Assembly (NCBI GenBank): GCA_024654145.1
Contig: JANLIM010000022.1
Coordinates: forward strand, 1 to 14,457
DNA: 14,457 nt
Source of the DNA: Candidatus Zambryskiibacteriota bacterium
GTDB lineage: Bacteria > Patescibacteriota > Minisyncoccia > Phycocordibacterales > Zambryskibacteraceae
Reading direction: 5' to 3'
Of this stretch, positions 1 through 5,740 are shown piece by piece. The notes under the pieces were generated by a model. That model did not search any database, was not told where the DNA came from, and was given only the letters and a program-made list of their open reading frames with translations. A program made the position numbers and the translations under genes. Every line of letters starts with the position of its first letter. The stretch's first letter is position 1.

Positions 1-1149
1 ACCGAAGAGGTGGAAGTGAAGGAAGTAAACCCTACTACGCACAAGACTACGAAGGGCGAAGAAGAAAAAAAGGTTAAGGCCCCTGCAGAAGTTTCTGAGA
101 CTCAAGCCTATCTCGACAAAATCCCTACCCCACCGCAAGTTGAAGACTTGGTAGAAGGTCCTGTTATTAGTATTGATAAAGGTGCGGTCTATATAGACCT
201 GCCTCCTTATGGTACTGGTATCATCTACGGTCGCGAGTTTATCAATGCTCGAGATATTATTAAAAGAATAAACATTGGTGACACAGTAGCCGGCAAAGTC
301 GTAGATATCGGTGGAAAAGAAGGCTACATCGAAATATCACTTAAAGAAGCTCGCCAGGCTATTATCTGGAACGAAGCCGAAGAAGCTATCAACGAGAAAC
401 GAGTCTTTGAACTCCCTATTACAGATGCCAACAAAGGCGGACTGATCATCAACTGGCAAGGTATTACAGGATTCCTCCCTGCATCCCAGCTCAAACCTGA
501 GCACTACCCTCGTATCTCCGACGGCGACAAAGACAAGATTCTTGATGAATTGAAGAAACTTGTCGGTGAGAAACTGGCTGTCACTATCATTGGTGTCAAT
601 CCAAAAGAAGGCAAGCTCATTTTCTCTGAAAAGTCTCCAGAGACAAAGGAGAAAGAGAATATCGTTGCACGCTACGCACTCGGCGATGAGCTCACAGGAG
701 AGGTTACTGGCCTAGTGGACTTCGGAGTCTTCGTGAAGCTTGAGGAAGGACTAGAGGGACTCGTGCACATCTCTGAGATCGATTGGGGTCTTGTTGAGAA
801 TCCTAAAACCATGTTTAAGATCGGCGAGAAGGTGAAGGTCAAGGTCATCGAGATCAAAGACGACAAAATCTCCCTCTCTATCAAAGCGCTCAAGGAAAAC
901 CCATGGAGAGAAGCTGAGAAGAAGTACAAGAAAGACGATGTTGTTGAGGGCGTGATCATCAAGTTCAACAAACACGGCGCCCTCGCTTCAATCGAGGAAG
1001 GTGTTGCAGGACTCATCCATGTATCCGAGTTCGGAAGCGAGGAAAAGCTTCGTGAGAAGCTCGAGATGGGTAAAGCGTACTCATTCAAAATCTCCCTCTT
1101 CGATCCAAAGGAACAGAAGATGGCTCTCTCTTACATCGAGAAGATGTAG
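1..1149 (+). CDS. rpsA: 30S ribosomal protein bS1 (5' end outside or near window edge)
   Basis: This is ribosomal protein S1, the RNA-binding protein that helps the 30S subunit capture mRNA. Numbering from the GTG at 10, four S1 (OB-fold) domains can be read: residues 45-113, 131-208, 225-294 and 309-376. The third is the most canonical (GEVTGLVDFGVFVKLEEGLE, then GLVHISEI). The second, with GFLPASQL, resembles the ribosome-docking type of domain. E. coli S1 has six domains; four is usual for compact genomes. The N-terminal 40 residues are a Lys/Glu-rich tail. The frame is open to base 1 with no stop, so the true start may lie left of the window; GTG at 10 is only the first possible internal start. 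A perfect 14-bp hairpin follows 16 nt after the stop. The family assignment is secure; the start is not. Confidence 0.93.
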   Translation, partial: TEEVEVKEVNPTTHKTTKGEEEKKVKAPAEVSETQAYLDKIPTPPQVEDLVEGPVISIDKGAVYIDLPPYGTGIIYGREFINARDIIKRINIGDTVAGKVVDIGGKEGYIEISLKEARQAIIWNEAEEAINEKRVFELPITDANKGGLIINWQGITGFLPASQLKPEHYPRISDGDKDKILDELKKLVGEKLAVTIIGVNPKEGKLIFSEKSPETKEKENIVARYALGDELTGEVTGLVDFGVFVKLEEGLEGLVHISEIDWGLVENPKTMFKIGEKVKVKVIEIKDDKISLSIKALKENPWREAEKKYKKDDVVEGVIIKFNKHGALASIEEGVAGLIHVSEFGSEEKLREKLEMGKAYSFKISLFDPKEQKMALSYIEKM

Positions 1150-1165
1150 TTCTAAAATAAATCCA

Positions 1166-1199
1166 AATCAAAAACGCTCCATAGTGAGCGTTTTTGATT
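1166..1199 (+). terminator. Intrinsic terminator after rpsA
   Basis: Perfect 14-bp inverted repeat, arms 1166-1179 and 1186-1199, 6-nt loop. The GC-rich core GCTC/GAGC is next to the loop and a five-T run sits in the descending arm, with the matching A run in the ascending arm, so it could work in both directions. It closes rpsA. Confidence 0.85.
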
Positions 1200-1201
1200 G
1201 T

Positions 1202-1230
1202 TTGACTCCTCTTCCTTAATCAGCTAGTGT
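1202..1230 (+). promoter_or_regulatory. Possible promoter for the 1265 gene
   Basis: TTGACT at 1202-1207 is 5/6 to the -35 consensus. TAGTGT at 1225-1230 is a weak -10 (3/6), 17 bp downstream. This would start RNA near 1237 and give a short leader holding the GGAG site at 1255-1258. The weak -10 keeps confidence low. Confidence 0.33.
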
Positions 1231-1264
1231 CAATTTCGGCCTTTGCACAACCCTGGAGACTTAC

Positions 1265-1729
1265 ATGGACCCGATTGAATTGCTCCTCTATGGCACGGAC
1301 GCTCAGCGTCGCGCGATCAAGTTGGTCGACCTTTTCGAGTACTTGGTCCCCCACGTCGCTGTGGCCAATGCTCTCGACTCGGTGAACCTCCGCCTGAAAG
1401 AATTTCATGGCGAATTCCCCTGCTTCGTGAGTCAACTTTCCCTCAGAACCAACTCCGAAGAGAACGTCCTCCTCGGAATCGACGCTGAAGGTCTGTGCCC
1501 GGCAGTCACTCTGCACACCGAAGCATACGCCAGCATGTCCTCTCGTATGCCTGGCTTCCGAGAGCTGGCTCGCATGTTCTACTGCCACGATAAGGAAAGA
1601 TTCCAACCTCGAGAACTGATCATGAAGCGAGCCGAGGAAGTAGGGGTCTTCGTCGGAGTCTTGAGCTGGGACCACCTCATGAACTCAGTCCAGGGCTCTC
1701 TCACGAGGTTGGGGGCTCTCAAGAAGTAG
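1265..1729 (+). CDS. Unrecognised 154-aa protein with Shine-Dalgarno and own terminator
   Basis: I do not recognise this family. The product is a soluble-looking mixed alpha/beta protein with no signal peptide or membrane segment and two cysteines in its C-terminal two thirds (one in the segment MFYCHDKERF). The plus strand is chosen over the competing 151-codon minus-strand frame (1220-1675) because GGAG at 1255-1258 lies 6 nt before ATG, a -35-like TTGACT lies upstream, and a clean terminator with a T-run sits 24 nt after the stop. It stands alone between rpsA and pth. It is richer in GC than pth or the transposase gene in this window. The presence of an SD site contrasts with the core genes here, so recent acquisition or a separate expression class is possible. 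Confidence 0.68.
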   Translation: MDPIELLLYGTDAQRRAIKLVDLFEYLVPHVAVANALDSVNLRLKEFHGEFPCFVSQLSLRTNSEENVLLGIDAEGLCPAVTLHTEAYASMSSRMPGFRELARMFYCHDKERFQPRELIMKRAEEVGVFVGVLSWDHLMNSVQGSLTRLGALKK

Positions 1730-1753
1730 AACCTCACGCCACCTCTATCACGC

Positions 1754-1783
1754 ACGCCGCGGCAACCCCGCGGCGTTTTTCTT
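1754..1783 (+). terminator. Intrinsic terminator after the 1265 gene
   Basis: ACGCCGCGG (1754-1762) pairs perfectly with CCGCGGCGT (1768-1776) around a 5-nt loop, followed by TTTTCTT. A classic rho-independent terminator for the plus strand. Confidence 0.88.
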
Positions 1784-1795
1784 ATTAAAAGCGAA

Positions 1796-1916
1796 GTAAA
1801 AGTATTACGAAAAAGCCTAACCGGAATGAAAAGCCATACTATGGCTTTTCATCGGCGGGAGTTCGAGCAGAATCCCGAGCACGGGATTACTGTGTGGTTT
1901 TTCGCAGTACTTTTGT
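1796..1916 (+). ncRNA. Candidate structured RNA or mobile palindromic element (three-way junction)
   Basis: The gap between the 1265-gene terminator and the pth stop codon folds almost completely. The outer arms 1796-1814 and 1898-1916 form 18 pairs, three of them G-U, with one A-C mismatch. Inside is a second helix of 12 perfect pairs (1826-1837 with 1841-1852, 3-nt loop), extended by CCG 1821-1823 with CGG 1853-1855. A third hairpin, 1871-1877 with 1882-1888, has a 4-nt loop; TCCCG at 1873-1877 could instead pair with CGGGA at 1856-1860. The wobble pairs favour an RNA read from the plus strand. No promoter was identified. It may be an ncRNA or a REP/MITE-like repeat. No known RNA family was recognised. 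Confidence 0.45.
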
Positions 1917-1924
1917 GAAGCGAG

Positions 1925-2449
1925 TTAGGAATTAAACTCCGTCATTGCTGGTTGTAGGCCTCTGTCTTTGATAGTCTCGACTACTGTCACAACGGTTTTA
2001 AAAACTTTTTTAAGGGCTTCCATCTCAGGCTTTTTGAATTCAGTGAGGATATGCTTCTCAACTGCGGCTTCTCCTTTCGGCTTTTTTAACTTACCACTTG
2101 GTGTTTTAGGAGATATACCAATGCGAATACGGATGAAGGCTTCAGTCTTGAGGGCATGGATAATGCTCTCAAGACCCCTATGCCCACCGGAGCTTCTATT
2201 GAAAGAGATTTTCATAGTGCCGATAGACAAATCCAGATCGTCGTAAATTACAATCAACTTATCAAAGCTTTTTTTACCGGCCATAGCTTTAGCGACGGCC
2301 CGGCCAGAATGATTCATAAAAGTATCTGGAGTCACAACTTTTACTCCGCTCACTTTCAGAGCGACAAATTCAGCCGCCATGCGCCCGGCGTTATGTCGTG
2401 TTAGAGAATATTCTTCGCCCGGATTGCCTAAACCTACGACAATATACAT
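1925..2449 (-). CDS. pth: Peptidyl-tRNA hydrolase, short form
   Basis: Pth cleaves the ester bond of peptidyl-tRNA that drops off ribosomes and so recycles tRNA in the cytoplasm. The N-terminus IVVGLGNPGEEYSLTRHNAG carries the family signature, with Asn9 and the catalytic His19. Asn46 (in DTFMNHSG) and Asp70 (in IYDDLDL) match the other conserved active-site residues, and GGHRGLESI follows. Length is 174 aa against about 190 usual. The segment between the catalytic His and the TFMN motif is about 24 residues rather than about 45, so an N-terminal lobe segment is missing while the active site is kept. It is divergent from lepB (47 bp apart) and its 3' end abuts the structured gap at 1796-1916. 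No SD precedes the ATG. Identity is firm. Confidence 0.93.
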   Translation of the reverse strand: MYIVVGLGNPGEEYSLTRHNAGRMAAEFVALKVSGVKVVTPDTFMNHSGRAVAKAMAGKKSFDKLIVIYDDLDLSIGTMKISFNRSSGGHRGLESIIHALKTEAFIRIRIGISPKTPSGKLKKPKGEAAVEKHILTEFKKPEMEALKKVFKTVVTVVETIKDRGLQPAMTEFNS

Positions 2450-2450
2450 A

Positions 2451-2480
2451 TTGCTATTGTGTCAAACAACTTTAGATAAT
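2451..2480 (+). promoter_or_regulatory. Possible lepB promoter
   Basis: TTGCTA (2451-2456), an 18-bp spacer and GATAAT (2475-2480, 5/6) lie in the 47-bp gap between divergent pth and lepB. RNA would start near 2487 and give a leader of about 10 nt before the lepB ATG at 2497. Confidence 0.5.
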
Positions 2481-2496
2481 ACAATCATGGCAACTT

Positions 2497-3081
2497 ATGA
2501 ATCCTACGGAAGAAAAAGCTGCTCCCCGTTCTGATTTTTTTAAAGAATCGATCAAACTTATCCTTCTCGCTGTTCTCATCGTCATTCCCTTCCGCCTCTA
2601 TATCGCCCAGCCCTTCATCGTCGACGGCGCTTCTATGGACCCGACCTTCGCCTCCGGTCAATACCTCATAGTCGACGAACTTACATACCACTTCAACACT
2701 CCCGAAAGAGGTTCTGTGCTTATATTTAAATACCCTCGTGATCCGAAAAAGTACTTTATCAAACGAGTCATAGGCCTCCCAGGCGAAACTGTAGTGATAA
2801 GCGGCGGACAGGTCACCATAATCAATACTCTAAACCCAGACGGCTTCGCTTTGGATGAACCTTATGTTGAGTTTAGAAAAAACGATAATCTCAACTACAC
2901 ACTAGGTGTTGGAGAATACTTCGTCATGGGAGACAACCGTGCCCAAAGTGCCGATTCCCGTGTCTGGGGCCCCTTACCAGAAGCCAACATCATCGGCCGA
3001 CCCTTTATAAGTTTTATCCCACCCGACATTTTGCCTGGTGACGCACGAAATTATCAGAGCGAAAATAACCAAAACAACTAA
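2497..3081 (+). CDS. lepB: Signal peptidase I
   Basis: This type I signal peptidase removes signal peptides from exported proteins at the outer face of the cytoplasmic membrane. One N-terminal membrane segment (about residues 19-37) is followed directly by the Ser box: Ser46 in GASMDPTF is the nucleophile. Lys89 in YFIKRVIGLPGE is the general base, and GDNRAQSADSRVWG is the conserved box E with the SxDSR element. At 194 aa it is a normal short single-anchor form. No SD is seen. The TAA stop shares its last A with the ATG of the next gene (TAATG), so the two are probably translationally coupled. Identity and boundaries are secure. Confidence 0.95.
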   Translation: MNPTEEKAAPRSDFFKESIKLILLAVLIVIPFRLYIAQPFIVDGASMDPTFASGQYLIVDELTYHFNTPERGSVLIFKYPRDPKKYFIKRVIGLPGETVVISGGQVTIINTLNPDGFALDEPYVEFRKNDNLNYTLGVGEYFVMGDNRAQSADSRVWGPLPEANIIGRPFISFIPPDILPGDARNYQSENNQNN

Positions 3082-4244
3082 TGTTAAAAGAAGCGACAAG
3101 ACCAGTATGGAGTTTGAATGAATTCGACAAGACACTGGTCACCGCGACTTATTTCGGCTTTATGCCTATTATGGCGCCAAAAGTTACCGATGCAGATATA
3201 GAAGCCGCTAAACATTGCATCCCACACCCTCACTTCGACGCCGTGGAAAAAGCTGCACTTATCCGTCACTACAACGAACACAACTTTGCCTCTCTACCAC
3301 ACCCACTCGCTCTCGCTTACTGCTTAGGAGGCGGCAAGCGTAGGACTCAGGGCTACAGCCTCCACTTTATTGGCGCACAAACTGGCATTGCCGAAGCCAC
3401 GCTCATCCGCACAGCTCTATCCATACTTGCCGACGAAGGCTACGAAAATCTGCACGTAGACATCAACTGCATCGGTGACAAGGACTCCTTCTACGCCTAC
3501 GAACGCGAGCTTATAAATTATGTCAAAAAGTTCGGTGCTGATATGTCCGAAAGCCTTAGGCAAAGTTTGAAGCAAGACATCTTCAACCTTTTTAAACACG
3601 ATGAAGAAGAGGCTGCTCGTCTACGCTCTACTGCTCCTTCAAGCATCAACTTCCTTTCTTCCCTAAGCCGTCTTCATTTCAAAGAAGTTTTGGAATACCT
3701 CGAATCTCTCGGCATCGACTTCCGTCTCACTCCAGAATTAATCGGAGAGAAAAATCATTCTTCCCACACAATCTTTGCTATCAAAGGCATAGGTAGCTCA
3801 AATAGCAAAGAGGGTAATGAAAGTACACTAGCCGTAGGCTACCGCTACTCACGCCTAGGTAAGAAGATGGGTTTCAGAAAAGAAGTGCCTATGGCTGGTG
3901 TTACTCTCTTTTCCCAAGACCAGCAAGTGGAGAAAAAAGTTTACAAACAACTTCCTAAGCCAAAGTTCTATTTAATCCAACTTGGCCGTGATGCCAAAAT
4001 GAAAACGCTCTCACTCATAGAGCTTTTGCGCTCACACAAAATCCCTGTGCATCACTTCCTCGGCAAAGACAAACTCGCCGTTCAACTTTCTAACGCAGAA
4101 AACCTACGTGTGACGTATCTCATCATCATTGGACAAAAAGAAGCCATAGACGGCACAGCCACTATTAGAAACATGTCCACCCGTGCCCAAGACACTATCT
4201 CCGTTGAGATGCTCCCCGACTACCTCAAAAACATCGCGCTCTAA
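3081..4244 (+). CDS. HisRS-like paralogue with degenerate catalytic motifs and a HGTP anticodon-binding domain
   Basis: The protein follows the layout of histidyl-tRNA synthetase. There is a class II-like core at about residues 10-275, where VDINCIGDKDSFYAYERELI matches the HisRS segment after motif 2. A C-terminal anticodon-binding domain (about 293-385) contains GKDKLAVQLSNAENLRVTYL and a GQKEAIDG segment typical of HisRS. The catalytic signatures look eroded. Where HisRS has the motif 2 arginine followed by glutamate there is GGGKRRTQG; where it has RGLDYYTG there is GEKNHSSHT (222-230); where it has GGGRYD there is VGYRYSRLG. Length (387 aa) is slightly below the usual 410-430. It is coupled to lepB by a one-base overlap. 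It may be a regulatory or tRNA-binding paralogue (HisZ or GCN2-like in principle) rather than a working synthetase, or a very diverged HisRS. The fold is fairly sure, the activity unknown. Confidence 0.8.
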   Translation: MLKEATRPVWSLNEFDKTLVTATYFGFMPIMAPKVTDADIEAAKHCIPHPHFDAVEKAALIRHYNEHNFASLPHPLALAYCLGGGKRRTQGYSLHFIGAQTGIAEATLIRTALSILADEGYENLHVDINCIGDKDSFYAYERELINYVKKFGADMSESLRQSLKQDIFNLFKHDEEEAARLRSTAPSSINFLSSLSRLHFKEVLEYLESLGIDFRLTPELIGEKNHSSHTIFAIKGIGSSNSKEGNESTLAVGYRYSRLGKKMGFRKEVPMAGVTLFSQDQQVEKKVYKQLPKPKFYLIQLGRDAKMKTLSLIELLRSHKIPVHHFLGKDKLAVQLSNAENLRVTYLIIIGQKEAIDGTATIRNMSTRAQDTISVEMLPDYLKNIAL

Positions 4245-4247
4245 CCC

Positions 4248-4270
4248 TGGTCAAAGCCGAGCTTTGACCA
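4248..4270. repeat. REP palindrome, copy 1
   Basis: TGGTCAAAGC (4248-4257), loop CGA, GCTTTGACCA (4261-4270): a perfect 10-bp stem. It fills the 26-bp gap between the HisRS-like stop and the RAYT stop. It has the same orientation as copy 3 and may also act as a terminator-like hairpin. Confidence 0.9.
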
Positions 4271-4954
4271 CTATTCAAGTTCTTCCAAATAAGGCAGTTC
4301 ATTTTCAAGAACTTTGGATGGACTAGTTTTTATAAACTGGTCATAATGTTTTTTACTTTTAAATCTTTCTACCAGTATCGAATGGCTAAGCAGGCTTCCC
4401 CAACGATTTTCTCCTATGCAATCTTGATAACTAGACCAAGGATACTTATCTTCCTTTCTAAACCATTGTGAAATTTCTCTCGGATTCCTGTGAATATACG
4501 CAGAAAGGTGAAGTAATTGCCGATCATCACTTATATGTACAGCACGATACGGCCCCTGGAATACGTGCCCCGATTTTCCATATTTGGTATTGTAATACTT
4601 TGAATAAGCTGTGAGCACTCTTTGCATATACGAAGCAATTCCTCCTTCTTCAAGTTCCTTAACAATCAGATGAAAGTGATTTGGCATAATACAAAAAGAA
4701 ACAAGCTCAACTACTCGCTTCCTTATAATTTCCTTTTCATACCCCCTGGTCAAAGCTCGGCTTTGACCAGTGCAAAATCGCACGAACTCTTTAACAACAC
4801 GACTTATATGTAGGATTTTTACAGGAGCCTGAAAATAAAGGATCAGAAAAAGAAATCTGACGTAATCATTTAAATTATGAAAAATAATTTGCTTGTTTAC
4901 TGCCCGGTTAAATATATGGTAATGCTCACCTGGAGCGATTCTCAAAATTCTCAT
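4271..4954 (-). CDS. REP-associated tyrosine transposase (RAYT, Y1/HUH family)
   Basis: A single-strand DNA transposase-like enzyme of the IS200/IS605-related Y1 superfamily, thought to process REP hairpins. Visible motifs are YHIFNRAVNKQIIF (12-25), the HUH pair His93 and His95 in MPNHFHLIVKE, and the candidate catalytic tyrosine among Tyr117/120/121 in AYSKYYNTKY, followed by GHVFQGPYRAVHI and HLSAYIHRNP. Length is 227 aa, normal for the family. A copy of the flanking REP lies inside the frame and encodes TGQSRALTR (62-70), in the loop between the first strand-helix unit and the HUH strand, so the enzyme may remain functional. TAGAAT at 4961-4966 (minus) ends 6 nt before the ATG with no SD, suggesting a leaderless transcript. 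REP copies abut both ends of the gene. Confidence 0.92.
   Translation of the reverse strand: MRILRIAPGEHYHIFNRAVNKQIIFHNLNDYVRFLFLILYFQAPVKILHISRVVKEFVRFCTGQSRALTRGYEKEIIRKRVVELVSFCIMPNHFHLIVKELEEGGIASYMQRVLTAYSKYYNTKYGKSGHVFQGPYRAVHISDDRQLLHLSAYIHRNPREISQWFRKEDKYPWSSYQDCIGENRWGSLLSHSILVERFKSKKHYDQFIKTSPSKVLENELPYLEELE
4747..4769. repeat. REP palindrome, copy 2, inside the RAYT frame
   Basis: TGGTCAAAGC (4747-4756), loop TCG, GCTTTGACCA (4760-4769). The arms are identical to copies 1 and 3, but the loop is the reverse complement, so this copy is inverted relative to them. It lies inside the transposase gene without breaking the frame. Confidence 0.9.
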
Positions 4955-4960
4955 ACTTTT

Positions 4961-4966
4961 ATTCTA
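4961..4966 (-). promoter_or_regulatory. -10 element of RAYT
   Basis: TAGAAT on the minus strand (5/6 to TATAAT), ending 6 nt before the ATG at 4954. It sits immediately between the start codon and REP copy 3. No clear -35 was seen; it would fall inside the REP. Confidence 0.4.
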
Positions 4967-4989
4967 TGGTCAAAGCCGAGCTTTGACCA
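4967..4989. repeat. REP palindrome, copy 3, with a degenerate half copy
   Basis: TGGTCAAAGC (4967-4976), loop CGA, GCTTTGACCA (4980-4989): same sequence and orientation as copy 1. A 9/10 match to the right arm (GCTTTAACCA) follows at 4991-5000, which looks like a remnant of another copy. Confidence 0.9.
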
Positions 4990-5018
4990 GGCTTTAACCA
5001 ACTTGTAACTATGTTCTA

Positions 5019-5047
5019 TTGCCTAAATTGGGCTCATGTGTTAAATT
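5019..5047 (+). promoter_or_regulatory. Probable rpsU promoter
   Basis: TTGCCT (5019-5024), a 17-bp spacer and TAAATT (5042-5047, 4/6). The hexamer ends 8 nt before the ATG at 5056, so RNA would begin at or just before that codon. Confidence 0.42.
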
Positions 5048-5055
5048 ATCGACCT

Positions 5056-5316
5056 ATGCAATCAATGGTCAATATCGAAGTTGCGAAGGGTCCAAACGAG
5101 AACAATCTCGGGGTTTTGAGGCGCTTTACCAAGCGTGTTCAGGCCGCAGGTATCCTTCCTCGTGTACGTTCCAAGCGCTACTCTGAGCGCACCCTATCTG
5201 CTAATACTAGAAAGGCTAAGACTGTTGCCTCTATCAAGAAAAAGAAAGTTACCACCGAACTCATCAAGCTCGGCAAAATGACCGAAGTCACAACCTTTGG
5301 ACGCAGGAAGAGATAG
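5056..5316 (+). CDS. rpsU: 30S ribosomal protein bS21
   Basis: bS21 is a small basic protein of the 30S platform near the mRNA 3' end of 16S rRNA. The core NIEVAKGPNENNLGVLRRFT, then KRVQAAGILPRVRSKRYSER, is characteristic, followed by a basic helix with several Lys/Arg clusters and the tail TTFGRRKR. The frame is open back to an ATG at 5011, but the preceding 15 residues do not belong to the family. I place the start at ATG 5056 (87 aa) because a -10-like hexamer ends 8 nt before it; ATG 5065 is the alternative. No SD is present. ybeY follows closely and probably shares the transcript. Confidence 0.9.
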   Translation: MQSMVNIEVAKGPNENNLGVLRRFTKRVQAAGILPRVRSKRYSERTLSANTRKAKTVASIKKKKVTTELIKLGKMTEVTTFGRRKR

Positions 5317-5322
5317 GGAAAA

Positions 5323-5354
5323 ATTTACAATTTCCAATTTGCAATTTTCAATTA
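5323..5354. repeat. AT-rich CAATTT repeat between rpsU and ybeY
   Basis: A run of four imperfect CAATTT-type units with a 7-8 bp period. The proposed ybeY start lies inside it, so the first few YbeY residues are repeat-encoded. Confidence 0.55.
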
Positions 5355-5740
5355 GGAATACAACAAAAAGAAGGGTTCCTAGAATCCCGTTTGAAAGTAT
5401 TAAAAACAAAATACTTGGCGCAGACTACGAACTTTCGCTTGTTTTCTGCGGCGATGCCCTCTCGCATAAGCTCAACAAGGGTTATCGCAACAAAGACAAA
5501 GCCACCAACGTACTCGCCTTCCCTCTGGCAGAAAATTCGGGTGAAATTTTCATCAACTTGTCCAAAACCCTGCCTGCCGGCAGGCAAGGAAAGCATTTCA
5601 GCATCTTAGAACTCTACGTCCACGCACTCCTACATTTGAATGGAATGGAACATGGGGCTAAAATGGAGAAGACAGAGAAATCTTTTATTAAAAGATTTCT
5701 CAAACTAAAAAATGGCACGCCAAATCATCGTCGGAATTGA
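5339..5740 (+). CDS. ybeY: Endoribonuclease YbeY (rRNA maturation factor)
   Basis: YbeY is a metal-dependent endoribonuclease needed for 16S rRNA 3'-end maturation and ribosome quality control. The zinc site H-x3-H-x5-H is complete in VHALLHLNGMEH. NKGYRNKDKATNVLAFPL and GEIFINL are the conserved strands before it. I choose TTG 5339 as start (134 aa) because the N-terminus SIRNTTKRRVPRIPF fits the family; TTG 5297, overlapping rpsU, is possible. A perfect 16-bp palindrome at 5571-5586 encodes part of LPAGRQG in the loop before the active-site helix and keeps the frame. The 3' end overlaps ftsA by 29 bp, so ybeY and ftsA must be co-transcribed. Identity firm, start moderate. Confidence 0.88.
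   Translation: MQFSIRNTTKRRVPRIPFESIKNKILGADYELSLVFCGDALSHKLNKGYRNKDKATNVLAFPLAENSGEIFINLSKTLPAGRQGKHFSILELYVHALLHLNGMEHGAKMEKTEKSFIKRFLKLKNGTPNHRRN
5571..5586. repeat. 16-bp perfect palindrome within ybeY
   Basis: TGCCTGCCGGCAGGCA is fully self-complementary and encodes part of LPAGRQG in the YbeY frame, in a loop of variable length. As far as I recall, such peptides recur in CPR proteins as products of dispersed palindromes; this was not checked. Confidence 0.75.

Noticed and set aside
1220..1675. 151-codon minus-strand frame opposite the 1265 gene
   Set aside because: No SD or promoter, while the plus-strand gene has an SD, a -35-like site and a proper terminator.
2460..2465. TTGACA on the minus strand as -35 of pth
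   Set aside because: It lies only 10 nt before the pth ATG and no -10 fits at 16-18 bp; it overlaps the lepB promoter region by chance.
5011..5055. 15-residue N-terminal extension of bS21 from ATG 5011
   Set aside because: The residues do not fit the family and the region carries the probable promoter.
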